Below, one piece after another: positions 34,995-43,970 of a DNA stretch of 64,000 nucleotides. The position numbers were made by a program, and so were the translations under genes. The stretch covers positions 186,001 through 250,000 of the forward strand of contig NZ_JACDIJ010000001.1 in NCBI RefSeq assembly GCF_050937815.1, in the 5' to 3' direction. Within the stretch, counting starts at the first letter, position 1. Each line of letters opens with the position of its first letter. This DNA is from Treponema_C sp050937815 (GTDB lineage Bacteria; Spirochaetota; Spirochaetia; Treponematales; Treponemataceae). The notes beneath the pieces were generated by a model. The model was given only the letters and a program-made list of their open reading frames with translations, searched no databases and was not told the origin of the DNA.

Positions 34995-35067
34995 TGCCGC
35001 CGGACAGAATCGAACTGTCGACACATGGATTTTCAGTCCATTGCTCTACCGACTGAGCTACAGCGGC
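34995..35067 (-). tRNA. tRNA-Phe (GAA)
   Basis: A 73-base cloverleaf reads on the - strand. The acceptor arm GCCGCTG pairs with CGGCGGC (one G-T pair), the D arm is GCTC/GAGC, the anticodon arm ATGGA/TCCAT holds loop CTGAAAA with anticodon GAA, the variable loop is GTGTC, and the T arm GACAG/CTGTC has loop TTCGATT. The discriminator base is A and the 3' CCA is not encoded. It stands alone with its own promoter and terminator. Confidence 0.96.
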
Positions 35068-35079
35068 ATAACGTTATAC

Positions 35080-35108
35080 ATAATACAGTTTTACGATATT
35101 TGTGTCAA
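35080..35108 (-). promoter_or_regulatory. strong sigma70 promoter of tRNA-Phe
   Basis: On the - strand TTGACA (35103-35108), 17 bases, TATTAT (35080-35085), then 12 bases to the tRNA 5' end. This is a near-consensus promoter and anchors the promoter grammar used for the other calls in the window. Confidence 0.8.
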
Positions 35109-35133
35109 TATGTCAAAACAAAAAAATAAAAAA

Positions 35134-35712
35134 TCAGCGTGAAAACAAATCGATAATAAACTGCACTTCGGTTATCGATAATTTTAACTTTTTTGAAATA
35201 TCGTCAATCGACATACCCTCGGAATATAAGGTGATTACCTTGTCTTTTAGCGGAGCTTCCGCGTGTGCGGGAGCGGATATAATTTCGGGTTCTTCAATAT
35301 TTTTATACGAATCGAAATTGATCGATAACTGTACGTCGTCGGAAGCGGAAGACCTCTTCATGTTTTGATATCTTTGCGCTGCGGTTTTTATTTGCGAATT
35401 CGGCGCCGGTTTTGACGACAGCTTTGTTAAAACGGCATTTTCCCGTAAACGCTCTTGTTCTTCTTTTTGTACGAAATTCAAACGCCGGTCGGCCGCCTGT
35501 ATAAGCGCTTTTAAATCCTGTATGCGGTTTTCTATAAGTGTAATATCCTGATCGACGGTTCTGTTTATTTCTATTAAAAGTTTATTAACTTCGTTTTTTA
35601 TATCGGTGAGAAGGGCTTGGGAAGCAAATTTCTTTTTTAATCGAACAAAAAACACACACCAAAGAACAAGGTTTATGAGCGTTATAAAAATCAATAAAAA
35701 CGTTTGTGCCAT
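35134..35712 (-). CDS. SwrB-like membrane-anchored coiled-coil protein (DUF6115-type)
   Basis: The 192-residue protein has one N-terminal membrane helix (MAQTFLLIFITLINLVLWCVFF), a long coiled coil (about 25-95, with NRTVDQDITLIENRIQDLKALI), a variable Ser-rich linker and a C-terminal helix-turn-helix-like end (KDKVITLYSEGMSIDDISKKLKLSITEVQFIIDLFSR). The layout and position after sigma factor and FapA resemble SwrB, which follows sigD in the fla/che operon of Bacillus and helps flagellar assembly. The equivalence is inference. It is the last gene of the flagellar block. Confidence 0.6.
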   Translation of the reverse strand: MAQTFLLIFITLINLVLWCVFFVRLKKKFASQALLTDIKNEVNKLLIEINRTVDQDITLIENRIQDLKALIQAADRRLNFVQKEEQERLRENAVLTKLSSKPAPNSQIKTAAQRYQNMKRSSASDDVQLSINFDSYKNIEEPEIISAPAHAEAPLKDKVITLYSEGMSIDDISKKLKLSITEVQFIIDLFSR

Positions 35713-35716
35713 TTTT

Positions 35717-36049
35717 TTATCCGGATATATCGATATGTTGTCCCAGGCGGGGATCCTTAATTACTTCCATAATTTTATCGTCGGTTTGCGCGTCGGAACC
35801 GCTTTTTTGTTTGTCTTTTTTTTCTTTTTCCGGGGAAGCACCGCCGCTTTTATTTTTTACCGCACCGGGTCCTTCATCGTGATTCACCGCCGCTTCAACG
35901 GCTTCATGCTGCTCTTTAAGACGCTTGCTGTGCTCTTCTTGTTGAATGGCGTTTTGAAGCTGTGCGCCCTGCTGTTGAAACGCGACGTTTTTTGACACAT
36001 TAGCCAGTTGAGAATACAATGTTTGCAAATCAATTGGTTGAATAGCCAT
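35717..36049 (-). CDS. small charged protein of the flagellar block, function unknown
   Basis: The product of 110 residues starts MAIQPIDLQTLYSQLANVSKNVAFQQQGAQLQNAIQQEE and then becomes strongly Lys/Glu/Gly/Ser-rich and disordered (residues about 50-92). It ends with DDKIMEVIKDPRLGQHIDISG, which looks like a conserved short motif. The ATG at 36049 has GGAG 5 bases upstream and overlaps the end of fapA by 20 bases. The longer frame starting at 36118 lies entirely inside fapA and lacks support. I believe it is conserved in treponemes, but no function is known to me. Confidence 0.65.
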   Translation of the reverse strand: MAIQPIDLQTLYSQLANVSKNVAFQQQGAQLQNAIQQEEHSKRLKEQHEAVEAAVNHDEGPGAVKNKSGGASPEKEKKDKQKSGSDAQTDDKIMEVIKDPRLGQHIDISG

Positions 36050-38006
36050 CGGGACTCCGTTTGGTATCGGCCTCCGAAGGCGGTTCGTATTTACCGTACC
36101 GGATAAAGCCGTTTTCATAAAAAAAGGTTACCGCTTTCGATTCATTGCGTACTTCTTCTTTAATATCCCTGATAAAAATCTTAACTCCGGAATATACCGT
36201 ACCGGAAACGGAAATTTTGCCGACCACCTTTAACTCACGCAAATATGTTTGCAATTCCTGAATTTCTCTTGTCATTTCTTCCGTTTCGGCTTGTATATCG
36301 CTTTGACGTGCAATAAGAGCGGTTAAATTTTCTTCTTTTTCGTGCGAAAGCGTTCTTCTTACTTTTTTTTGATTTTGAAGCGTTTGAATGTTTAATTCGA
36401 CTTCATCGAGTTCCTTGGCACGGGTATCCTGCAAGGCAATCAATTCATCAAGACGCTTTTTTGCTTTGGGATCGAAGCCGACTTCAAGCACGGTTTCGCT
36501 TCCTCCGGTGCTGTTACCCACATTTTTTGCATATATCTCTTCAGTAGCAAAAATATGTCCGCCGATAATACTTGCCCGTTTACCCTGTACAAGCACTTTT
36601 TTATTCGCGGTAACGGTAGAGTTTATAATACCGTCTTGAACAATAATAAATTCTTCTGATTCAACCGTACAGTTTTGAATGAATTTTGCCCATAAAGATT
36701 TCCCGGCTTTGATATAGCCCTTATCTTTACCCATAATTCCCCGCGATACGACAATATCGCCGTTATCGGCTTCAAGGCGGCTGCTTCCGACACTTCCGTG
36801 AACTTCTATATTGCCGGAAGCATGCACATCAAAGCCGTCTTCAACATTTCCCTTAATGATAACCGCACCCAAAAAGGTAATGTTTCCGGTTTTTATGTTG
36901 ACGCTTTCCAATTCCATAACAGGTTCGACGGTTATTTTATCGTTCACCAAAAGAACTTGACCGTTAACGGCAGCCAATACCGTCCGCCCGTCGGTATCGA
37001 GGTTTACGTTTTTTCCCAGCGGAATATGTATATCTTTTCCGTTTTTTGCTTCCAAATAACGTCCGAACAGGGTTTTTCCGCCCCTGCCCCTTTCGGCCGG
37101 AATCTTTTGTGCAAGGGTTTGTCCTTCTATAACGTTTTGAATGAGATTCAATTCTTTAAAGTTTACCTGTCCCGACTCGGTTTCTTTTATGCGCAGTTTG
37201 GAACGATCCGTTTCAAAATTATAAGCGATATAAGCGTCGCGGCCGTCTACCGGTTCCGTACCTTCTGCAACGACAAAGGGAGTACCGTACACGGGTTTAT
37301 CGACAAAGGAATCTATATATTCTTTATTTATACCCACAACGATACGCTGTGCATCAAGCATTTTCATTATACGGTCTGCGGATATTTCCGCACCGCCTAT
37401 AGCCGGTGCGGAAGCTATAATGCTCGCTTTCATTTCATCGTTGCTGACTTCAACATAAAAAGTCGCATCTCCGGCTTGGTTATGAGAATATAAGCCGATA
37501 GGTATATATTCGCCGTCGGAACCGTTTTCCACCGTTTTTTTAATAACATTTTCTTCAAGGGACAGGGTATCGGAACGCTTAACCCTCGCCATAACGCTTT
37601 CAAGATCAACCGGCACGCCCTTGCCCACGGGCGGGATAACTTTTAAGTTTATTTGAGAGCCGAAATAGCGCACATAAAAAATACCGTCAATATCTTTGGG
37701 TTTACCTTCATCTTCAAAGGCACCCGAAAGAATATCTTTGCTTTTTTTCTTTTTTAATGTCTTTTGCGTCAAGGCGGTGTTTTCATATATACGAAGAAAC
37801 CAAGGCTTTTTCATCATGCCGGCAAAGCCTTTAAAACCTTGCTCCAGCACTTCATATTCCAACATCATAGGTCGGGTATTGAGCTGTGCGGCGGCATCGG
37901 CTAAAGCTTCTTCCAACGTATCGGCACGGACTTCAACATAACGAAGGTTTTGATCCTGCTCAAGAAGCTGCTGCATATCGGTTCTGATATTTTCAAGCGT
38001 AATCAT
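36030..38006 (-). CDS. FapA family protein (DUF342) with Jag-N-like N-terminus
   Basis: The 658-residue protein starts with a Jag-N-like domain (VEVRADTLEEALADAAAQLNTRPMMLEYEVLEQGFKGF). The centre is a right-handed parallel beta-helix typical of FapA/DUF342 (ITVEPVMELESVNIKTGNITFLGAVIIKGNVEDGFDVHASGNIEVHGSVGSSRLEADNGDIVV). A coiled coil follows (about 530-590), and then a small barrel (VVGKISVSGTVYSGVKIFIRDIKEEV). Homologues often sit beside the flagellar sigma factor, as here. The molecular role is not established; a polymer-like scaffold near the cell envelope is one possibility. Confidence 0.82.
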   Translation of the reverse strand: MITLENIRTDMQQLLEQDQNLRYVEVRADTLEEALADAAAQLNTRPMMLEYEVLEQGFKGFAGMMKKPWFLRIYENTALTQKTLKKKKSKDILSGAFEDEGKPKDIDGIFYVRYFGSQINLKVIPPVGKGVPVDLESVMARVKRSDTLSLEENVIKKTVENGSDGEYIPIGLYSHNQAGDATFYVEVSNDEMKASIIASAPAIGGAEISADRIMKMLDAQRIVVGINKEYIDSFVDKPVYGTPFVVAEGTEPVDGRDAYIAYNFETDRSKLRIKETESGQVNFKELNLIQNVIEGQTLAQKIPAERGRGGKTLFGRYLEAKNGKDIHIPLGKNVNLDTDGRTVLAAVNGQVLLVNDKITVEPVMELESVNIKTGNITFLGAVIIKGNVEDGFDVHASGNIEVHGSVGSSRLEADNGDIVVSRGIMGKDKGYIKAGKSLWAKFIQNCTVESEEFIIVQDGIINSTVTANKKVLVQGKRASIIGGHIFATEEIYAKNVGNSTGGSETVLEVGFDPKAKKRLDELIALQDTRAKELDEVELNIQTLQNQKKVRRTLSHEKEENLTALIARQSDIQAETEEMTREIQELQTYLRELKVVGKISVSGTVYSGVKIFIRDIKEEVRNESKAVTFFYENGFIRYGKYEPPSEADTKRSPDGYSTN

Positions 38007-38021
38007 GCAAACCTCCGGTTT

Positions 38022-38810
38022 TTACATAATCCCCTTTCGGATATTCGTCAATTTCGCGCGCAAGCGTGTATTTGCACTGGCATGCAGCTGCGATATGCGC
38101 GATTCACTGACTTGTAAAACTTGTCCGATTTCTTTAAAAGTAAGATCCTCGTGATAATACAAAACAAGAACCATTTTTTCTTTTTCAGGCAATTCGTTTA
38201 TTGCCTCGGTAATAACCCGCTTTATTTCTTCACGCTCGACTATAACGTCGGGATTTAAACTGGAGGGGGATTCAATACTGTCGCCTATGGACATTCTGTC
38301 GGAATCTTCTCCGGAATACCACACATCGTTTAAGGATAAAATACTGGTAGCGGATACTTTTAAAACAGTATGATGAAAATCGGCAAGGCTCATATTCATA
38401 GCGGAGGCGATTTCTTCATCGGTGGCCGTGCGCCCCAATTTAGATTCCAATTCGACGATGGTATCTTCAATTTCGCGTGATTTTTGCCGTATGGAACGGG
38501 GCACCCAATCCATTTGCCGCAATTCGTCGAAAATCGCCCCCCGAATACGTGTTACGGCATAGGTTTTAAATTTTACGTTTTTATCGGGATCGAATTTATT
38601 TATCGCATCGAGCAAGCCGAATTGACCGAAGCCGACCAAATCGTCGAATTCAACATTTCCGGGCATACCGACGGCAACCTTACCCGCAACATATTTTACC
38701 AGCGGCATGTACTGCCTGATAAAAGCGTCACGCAGTTGAATTGATTTGGTTTTTTTAAATTCAACCCAAAGCTCTTCTTCTGTTTTTTGCTCAAAAAGCG
38801 AAATCGCCAT
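38022..38810 (-). CDS. fliA: RNA polymerase sigma factor of the FliA/WhiG (sigma28) group
   Basis: The 262-residue sigma factor has region 2 (IRQYMPLVKYVAGKVAVGMPGNVEFDDLVGFGQFGLLDAINKFDPDKNVKFKTYAVTRIRGAIFDELRQMDWVPRSIR), which is diagnostic for FliA/WhiG, region 3 (LESKLGRTATDEEIASAMNMSL) and region 4 with LPEKEKMVLVLYYHEDLTFKEIGQVLQVSESRISQLHASA. The start is the ATG at 38810 with AAGGG 8 bases upstream; a GTG at 38819 gives three extra residues. It would direct late flagellar genes, none of which is recognised here by a sigma28 promoter. Confidence 0.92.
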   Translation of the reverse strand: MAISLFEQKTEEELWVEFKKTKSIQLRDAFIRQYMPLVKYVAGKVAVGMPGNVEFDDLVGFGQFGLLDAINKFDPDKNVKFKTYAVTRIRGAIFDELRQMDWVPRSIRQKSREIEDTIVELESKLGRTATDEEIASAMNMSLADFHHTVLKVSATSILSLNDVWYSGEDSDRMSIGDSIESPSSLNPDVIVEREEIKRVITEAINELPEKEKMVLVLYYHEDLTFKEIGQVLQVSESRISQLHASANTRLRAKLTNIRKGIM

Positions 38811-38846
38811 ATTCCACACCCTTTATTTGTGTCAAAACCGTATAGT

Positions 38847-39686
38847 TTACGACTCTTTTTGCAAAGCCGTCCGTATTGCGGCGGCTATATTTTTTGAATC
38901 GCTCAAATCAACGTTTATTTCGTTTTGCCCCGCCCGCAAGCCGCCCGTACTCGATTGGGCACTAAGCGATACCGCCTGTTCATCATCCGTATCCGCATAA
39001 TATTCTTGCGGCGTAAAACCGTCCAAATCGGGCAACGTATCCAAAACGGTATCGCCGGCTTCTTCCGCACTATCGGAAGATATGTCGGTAAAACCGGCGT
39101 TTTCTTCCGATAGCGTATGCTCATCGGTTTGCGTATTCCCCTGTTCGGAACTTTCAGCCGACTCAACCGTTTCATCGGTTTTAAGAATTTCGGCGTCTTC
39201 GACATCCTCAATTTCTTTTTCCGTATCCTCGTCCGAAAAACTCTCGTCGGAATGTTCAGCCCTAGTTTCGGTATCGAGGGGTTTGCCCAAAGGGGAAGGA
39301 ACAAAGCCGTCTTCAACCGCTTTTTTTTCGTGATCATCGTGCGCTTCTCCGTCCGCCGTTTTATACAGGACTCTCGCATCGTTTTCCACAATAAAATCGG
39401 GCGCCGTATCCGTATCGGGTAATTCCGTATCGTCAAGAGATATATCTACGACACTGCCTGCCGCCGACGCTTTAAATCCGCTGGCCGCCGAAGGTTCCGT
39501 CTGCGCCTCAGCTAAAAAACGCACGTATAAAAAACGGACGGCGCTGATGAGTACTCCGGAAAAAACAGCCGACAACACTGCACGCAAAAGAACAATCAAA
39601 AAGTCCACACGTCCGATTATCCCTGCGATAAAAGACACGGTAAAACCTGCAGCCGCGCCGATTATTGCGGTTTTAAGGTTAAACAC
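38847..39686 (-). CDS. membrane protein with long acidic disordered tail
   Basis: The product of 279 residues starts at GTG 39686 after GGAGG. It has two membrane helices in the first 60 residues (LKTAIIGAAAGFTVSFIAGIIG and FLIVLLRAVLSAVFSGVLISAVRFLYVRFL). A very acidic Asp/Glu/Ser/Thr-rich region (about 75-245) follows and ends in a conserved-looking motif (INVDLSDSKNIAAAIRTALQKES). It lies between flhG and the sigma factor in the flagellar block. I do not recognise it. The acidic tail may bind a basic cytoplasmic partner such as an export or regulatory protein. Confidence 0.65.
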   Translation of the reverse strand: MFNLKTAIIGAAAGFTVSFIAGIIGRVDFLIVLLRAVLSAVFSGVLISAVRFLYVRFLAEAQTEPSAASGFKASAAGSVVDISLDDTELPDTDTAPDFIVENDARVLYKTADGEAHDDHEKKAVEDGFVPSPLGKPLDTETRAEHSDESFSDEDTEKEIEDVEDAEILKTDETVESAESSEQGNTQTDEHTLSEENAGFTDISSDSAEEAGDTVLDTLPDLDGFTPQEYYADTDDEQAVSLSAQSSTGGLRAGQNEINVDLSDSKNIAAAIRTALQKES

Positions 39687-39702
39687 TATCCCCTCCAATA
39701 CT

Positions 39703-39731
39703 AGATTATGACAAAAATGCGCTAAGGTCAA
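39703..39731 (-). promoter_or_regulatory. possible internal promoter in the flagellar block
   Basis: In the only sizeable gap of this part (91 bases) the - strand has TTGACC (39726-39731), 17 bases, TAATCT (39703-39708; CATAAT overlaps it with a 15-base spacer). It could give extra transcription of the membrane protein, sigma factor and fapA. Confidence 0.35.
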
Positions 39732-39777
39732 GGGCTTGTTTTAAACTAAAGCGGCTTTTAAACGCACCCTGCCGACG

Positions 39778-40668
39778 CTACCATTTTCTCCGCATTTTTC
39801 TAAAAAAGCGGGCAAAGCCTTCTTCCGTATCCAGCTTCGTTTTTTCTATACGGCCTACAATATGTTTTATACACACGGAACATTTTGCATTCGGCTGCGC
39901 GATTAAAAACGGCTTTTGGCGCAATACCGAAGAAGAAACGGCAGGGTCGTCGTATATAAAACCCAAATAATCGATTTGGTAGTTTAAAAACTGCCCTACA
40001 ATTGTAATAATGCGCTCGGCGACTCTTTTGCCTTCGGAAGCCGAATGCGTACGGTTTACCAAAAGCTTTAAATTAGGCCTGTTATCGAGCATTTCCGTCG
40101 CAATAATTTTGATAATACCGTATGCATCGGTAATCGATGTGGGTTCGGGAGTCGTAACCACATAAACTTCGTCGGCGGCGGCCAGCAATCCCAATACGTT
40201 TTGTGCAATTCCTGCGCCCGTATCTATAATAATGATATCGGCACTCGATAAGGTAGTGAATTCGGATGCAAAAAAATCCATTTCGGCATTGCTTAAATTG
40301 GCGATACGGGAAAACCCGTTTGCTCCGGGAATAAATTGAAAGCCGAATTCGGTGTCCGTTATAATTTCACTCATACGGCGGCGGTTGTTTATAACGTCCA
40401 ACAAGTTTGCTTTCGGCGATATGCCTAAAAGGACGTTTACGTTTGCCATGCCCAAATCGCCGTCAATAAGAATAACCCGTTTGCCGTTTTGAGCATAGGC
40501 AATCGCCATATTTACGGCGATATTGGATTTTCCTACCCCGCCCTTACCGCTTGTAACGGCAATAATACGGGTTTTATTCCCGTTGACAATCCTTTCATTT
40601 TGATACGCAGCTCCTTTTTCCAAGCGGCGCTGCATCATTGCCCGTAATTCGGACGCTTGATCTTCCAT
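39778..40668 (-). CDS. flhG: flagellar number/placement ATPase FlhG (YlxH, MinD-like)
   Basis: The 296-residue protein is a MinD/ParA-type ATPase. It has the deviant Walker A TSGKGGVGKSNIAVNMAIAYAQ near residue 40, VILIDGDLGMANVNVLLGI, an SADIIIIDTGAGI Walker B and VTTPEPTSITDAYGIIK. FlhG works with FlhF to set the number and position of flagella at the membrane. It starts 4 bases after the flhF stop. A short basic N-terminus (ASELRAMMQRRL) resembles the segment with which FlhG activates FlhF. Confidence 0.92.
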   Translation of the reverse strand: MEDQASELRAMMQRRLEKGAAYQNERIVNGNKTRIIAVTSGKGGVGKSNIAVNMAIAYAQNGKRVILIDGDLGMANVNVLLGISPKANLLDVINNRRRMSEIITDTEFGFQFIPGANGFSRIANLSNAEMDFFASEFTTLSSADIIIIDTGAGIAQNVLGLLAAADEVYVVTTPEPTSITDAYGIIKIIATEMLDNRPNLKLLVNRTHSASEGKRVAERIITIVGQFLNYQIDYLGFIYDDPAVSSSVLRQKPFLIAQPNAKCSVCIKHIVGRIEKTKLDTEEGFARFFRKMRRKW

Positions 40669-40672
40669 ACTT

Positions 40673-41902
40673 TTATCCTAAACTTTGTGATGAAAATTTT
40701 CGATCGATGTGTTCCCGATCTATTTTAAAATCGGACAACTGGATAAGCATTCTTACAGGATTTGCTTTTTCAATATCGCGAGGTACACGCTGTCCGGTAG
40801 TAAAATAAGCCAAAGCTTTATTTTTTTCATCGACAATACTGATAATGCTGCCGATACAATCGGTTTCATCCATTTTTGTAACGATAAGCGCATCATAACC
40901 GAAGATTTCATATTGCTGCATAATGATACGCAAATCACTGACCTTTGTCGATGCGGAAACGGTTAAAAACACTTGAGTTTGAATACCTTTAAAATCCAAA
41001 ACTTTGCGCATTTTTGCCAATCCTTCATAATCTTTGGGGCTGTGGCCTGTCGTATCGACAAGAATAACATCCACATCCTTTGAATACAGTTTTAAAAGTT
41101 TTTGCATATCATCCGTCGATTCGGCCATCGAAACGGGTATATGCATAACGCCGCCGTAAGTTTCGAGCTGTTCTTTGCCCCCGATCCGGTAACTGTCGGT
41201 CGTAATAATGCGCACACGCTGTACCGTCGCATCTACGGTTCCCCGATCGACAATGTACCGCGCGGCGAGTTTTGCAACGGAAGTTGTTTTGCCGACTCCG
41301 GTCGGTCCGACCAACACAATAACTTGCGGCGAAGAAAGATATACGGTATCGGCGATGCGGATACTTTGTCCTATCCAATCGACTACGGTTTTTTGCACAG
41401 TATCAAAATCATTTAAATCATCAAGCGAATATTCTTTTCGGATTTTATCGCTTATATTCTTGATATAGGTCGGAGTAAATTCGTTTTTTCGCAGCAATTC
41501 TTCCAAACGCACGATGGTCGGATGTTCATCATTTTGTACGGCAGCCGTTTTTTCATCAAGATCGCGGCGCAAAGAGCGTATTTCATCTAAAACCAACTTC
41601 ATTTGCGGATTTGAAAAATTTTTATTTGCTTCAAGAATTTTACGCTTTTCTTCGGCAAAATCCATTGCGGAAGAAACCGCCGCCGAAGAAGATGCGGTTC
41701 TTTGCACGGACGGAGGAATTACCGCATAGGTTACCGCATACTGCTTTCTTTTCAAAAAACCGAATAAACCTTCGGGGGCAACTTCTTCTTTTTTTATGAT
41801 ATAATAATCTCTGCCGTAAATCTTACGAATCTTTTCGACACAATCTTCGTACGATTCTCCGCGCATTATCACGGGTACTTCTGAAGCACTGCTAACCGCC
41901 AA
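40673..41902 (-). CDS. flhF: flagellar SRP-type GTPase FlhF
   Basis: The 409-residue GTPase has an N-terminal region that ends with the NG domain. The N domain begins near KNISDKIRKEYSL, the P-loop is VLVGPTGVGKTTSVAKLAARYI, and further motifs are TTDSYRIGGKEQLETYGGVM, VDVILVDTTGHSP, ALIVTKMDETDCIGSI and AYFTTGQRVPRDIE. FlhF marks the site of flagellar assembly. It overlaps flhA by 11 bases. The N-terminal part (MRGESYEDCVEKIRKIYGRDYYIIKKEEV) is the usual B-domain start. Confidence 0.95.
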   Translation of the reverse strand: MAVSSASEVPVIMRGESYEDCVEKIRKIYGRDYYIIKKEEVAPEGLFGFLKRKQYAVTYAVIPPSVQRTASSSAAVSSAMDFAEEKRKILEANKNFSNPQMKLVLDEIRSLRRDLDEKTAAVQNDEHPTIVRLEELLRKNEFTPTYIKNISDKIRKEYSLDDLNDFDTVQKTVVDWIGQSIRIADTVYLSSPQVIVLVGPTGVGKTTSVAKLAARYIVDRGTVDATVQRVRIITTDSYRIGGKEQLETYGGVMHIPVSMAESTDDMQKLLKLYSKDVDVILVDTTGHSPKDYEGLAKMRKVLDFKGIQTQVFLTVSASTKVSDLRIIMQQYEIFGYDALIVTKMDETDCIGSIISIVDEKNKALAYFTTGQRVPRDIEKANPVRMLIQLSDFKIDREHIDRKFSSQSLG

Positions 41903-43961
41903 CTTTAATTTCTCCTAAATTTTCAAGTTTTATATCGTTTACGATTTCGGGCACCGAAAGCACAACCAAATTCGGCAATTCTCTTTCCGTACTGACTTTT
42001 ACCAAAATGCGCGCTTCTTCCGGACATAAAACAACCGGCATAAAGCCTCCGCCTTGAGCCGAAGCAACGGCTGTACTCAATGCCGATATCCACTCATGCT
42101 GTTCGGCAGGTTCCAATGCGGCGATAGGCCCGTTTACCGTATCTACACGGCTTGAAACCAATTTTTGTAAAAAATCGGGAGCGATTGTAAGAACATGCAT
42201 AACGCGGTTGTCGTCCGAATATTGAAGGCAAATTTGCCGCGATAAAGCTTGGCGCACTTTTTCGACCAAAATATCCGTTTTTTTAGTCACCGGACCGAAA
42301 TCCGCCATAGTTTCAAAAATCGCAACCATATTCCGTATGGACACCTGTTCGCGCAAAAGTCCTTGCAGTACTTTTTGAATTTCTCCCATGTTAAAGAGTT
42401 TTGTAACTTCTTCAACTACGGCAGGATATTCTTTTTTCAGCGTATCGACAATGGATTGTATTTCCTGGCGTCCCAAAATTTCGGCCGCATGTGTTTTTAT
42501 CAACTCGGTAAGATGGGTTGCGATTATTGTCGGAGGATCTACAACGGCATAACCGGCGCGCTCGGCACGTTCGCGGTCGGCTTCGGCAAGCCATATGGCG
42601 GGCAGTCCGAATGCGGGATCCGTCGTCGGTTCGCCCTGTATTTCTTCGGTTACCGAACCGGTATTCATACACATATACCAGCCCATCCGTATTTGACTGG
42701 AACCGACTGCGGCTCCCTTTATTTTAAAGCAATATTCGTTCGGACTTAATTGCATATTATCGATAATACGAATGGGGGGAACTACAAGGCCCATATCGAG
42801 TGCGCCTTCACGCCGAATTCTCGTAATACGTTCCAGCAATTCCGCTCCTTTTTCTTTATCTACCAGCGGGATAAGACCGAAGCCCAATTCCAATGAAAGC
42901 GGATCCAAGGGAACTACGGGACTGATATCGGCAACCGAACCGCCTTGGGTTTGGCGGCGCTCGGTTTCTTTTGCCAGTTTTGCCGCAAATGCACTCGCTT
43001 GTTTTAACTGCAATCTGCGTCCGATATAGCACAGGGCCGCTCCCATCGGAATAAGAACATACCAGGGAAAGCCCGGTAAAAATCCGATAAGCCCCATCGT
43101 AACGCCTGAAATATAATACACCCACGCATTTTGCGTAAACTGACGGCGCATATCATCGCCCATTGATGTTTTACCGTCTGATGCCGATCGGGTTACGATA
43201 ATGCCGGTTGCAACCGAAATAAATAAAGCCGGAATTTGTGAAAGCAAACCGTCGCCGATGGTAAATTTAGCATAGGTTTGTATAGCTAAGTTAAAAGGTT
43301 CGCTTCTGAATACCATTCCGAAAATAATACCGACAATAAGGTTTATAACCGTTATAAAAATACCGACTTTTACGTTTCCCGATACGAATTTAGTCGCACC
43401 GTCCATCGACCCGTAAAAATAAGATTCGCTTTGTATTTCCATTTTTTTTATTCGGGCTTCATCTTCGGTTATGGCGCCTTGATTGTACTCGGATTCGACG
43501 GCGGCCTGTTTCATCGGCATAGCGTCAAGGGTAAAACGGGCGGCAACTTCGGCAATACGGGTAGCACCCTTTGTAATAACAAGGGCTTGAACCGCTATCA
43601 AAATAATAAAAATAACCAAGCCGATAACAAGACCTTCGGTGCCGCCGCGTCCGACGACAAAGGTACCGAAAGCGGTTATAAGCTGGCCGTCGAACTTTGC
43701 TCCCTGAGTCAATATAAGCCGTGTCGAAGATACGTTCAAAGCAAGACTGTACACTGTCGAAATAAGCAGCATAGTCGGAAAAAACGAAAAATCGATGGCG
43801 CGCGGCGTATACATGACGATTAATAAAATAAGCAGCGCAAGTAAAAGGTTAACCGCCATCAATACGTCCAAAATTACGGTCGGCATGGGGATAATAAGCA
43901 TAAAAACAACCGCTACAACGGCAACAGCCATTGCAATATCGGTATTTTTCTTTTCTGACAT
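41892..43961 (-). CDS. flhA: flagellar export gate protein FlhA
   Basis: The 689-residue protein has about eight N-terminal membrane helices (residues 10-315) including the cytoplasmic FHIPEP-type loop region (STRLILTQGAKFDGQLITAFGTFVVGRGGTEGLVIGLVIF, then GATRIAEVAARFTLDAMPMKQ). A cytoplasmic C-terminal domain that docks chaperone-substrate complexes has LELGFGLIPLVDKEKGAELLERI and the late VDTVNGPIAALEPAEQHEWI block. It is the proton-coupled core of the flagellar type III secretion system. It starts 9 bases after the flhB stop. Confidence 0.97.
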   Translation of the reverse strand: MSEKKNTDIAMAVAVVAVVFMLIIPMPTVILDVLMAVNLLLALLILLIVMYTPRAIDFSFFPTMLLISTVYSLALNVSSTRLILTQGAKFDGQLITAFGTFVVGRGGTEGLVIGLVIFIILIAVQALVITKGATRIAEVAARFTLDAMPMKQAAVESEYNQGAITEDEARIKKMEIQSESYFYGSMDGATKFVSGNVKVGIFITVINLIVGIIFGMVFRSEPFNLAIQTYAKFTIGDGLLSQIPALFISVATGIIVTRSASDGKTSMGDDMRRQFTQNAWVYYISGVTMGLIGFLPGFPWYVLIPMGAALCYIGRRLQLKQASAFAAKLAKETERRQTQGGSVADISPVVPLDPLSLELGFGLIPLVDKEKGAELLERITRIRREGALDMGLVVPPIRIIDNMQLSPNEYCFKIKGAAVGSSQIRMGWYMCMNTGSVTEEIQGEPTTDPAFGLPAIWLAEADRERAERAGYAVVDPPTIIATHLTELIKTHAAEILGRQEIQSIVDTLKKEYPAVVEEVTKLFNMGEIQKVLQGLLREQVSIRNMVAIFETMADFGPVTKKTDILVEKVRQALSRQICLQYSDDNRVMHVLTIAPDFLQKLVSSRVDTVNGPIAALEPAEQHEWISALSTAVASAQGGGFMPVVLCPEEARILVKVSTERELPNLVVLSVPEIVNDIKLENLGEIKVGG

Positions 43962-43970
43962 TCCCCCTCC

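Noticed and set aside
36798..37493. 231-codon ORF on the + strand inside fapA
   Set aside because: It is entirely antisense to the well-supported FapA gene, has no ribosome-binding site and its translation (aromatic- and Cys-rich) looks like a shadow frame.
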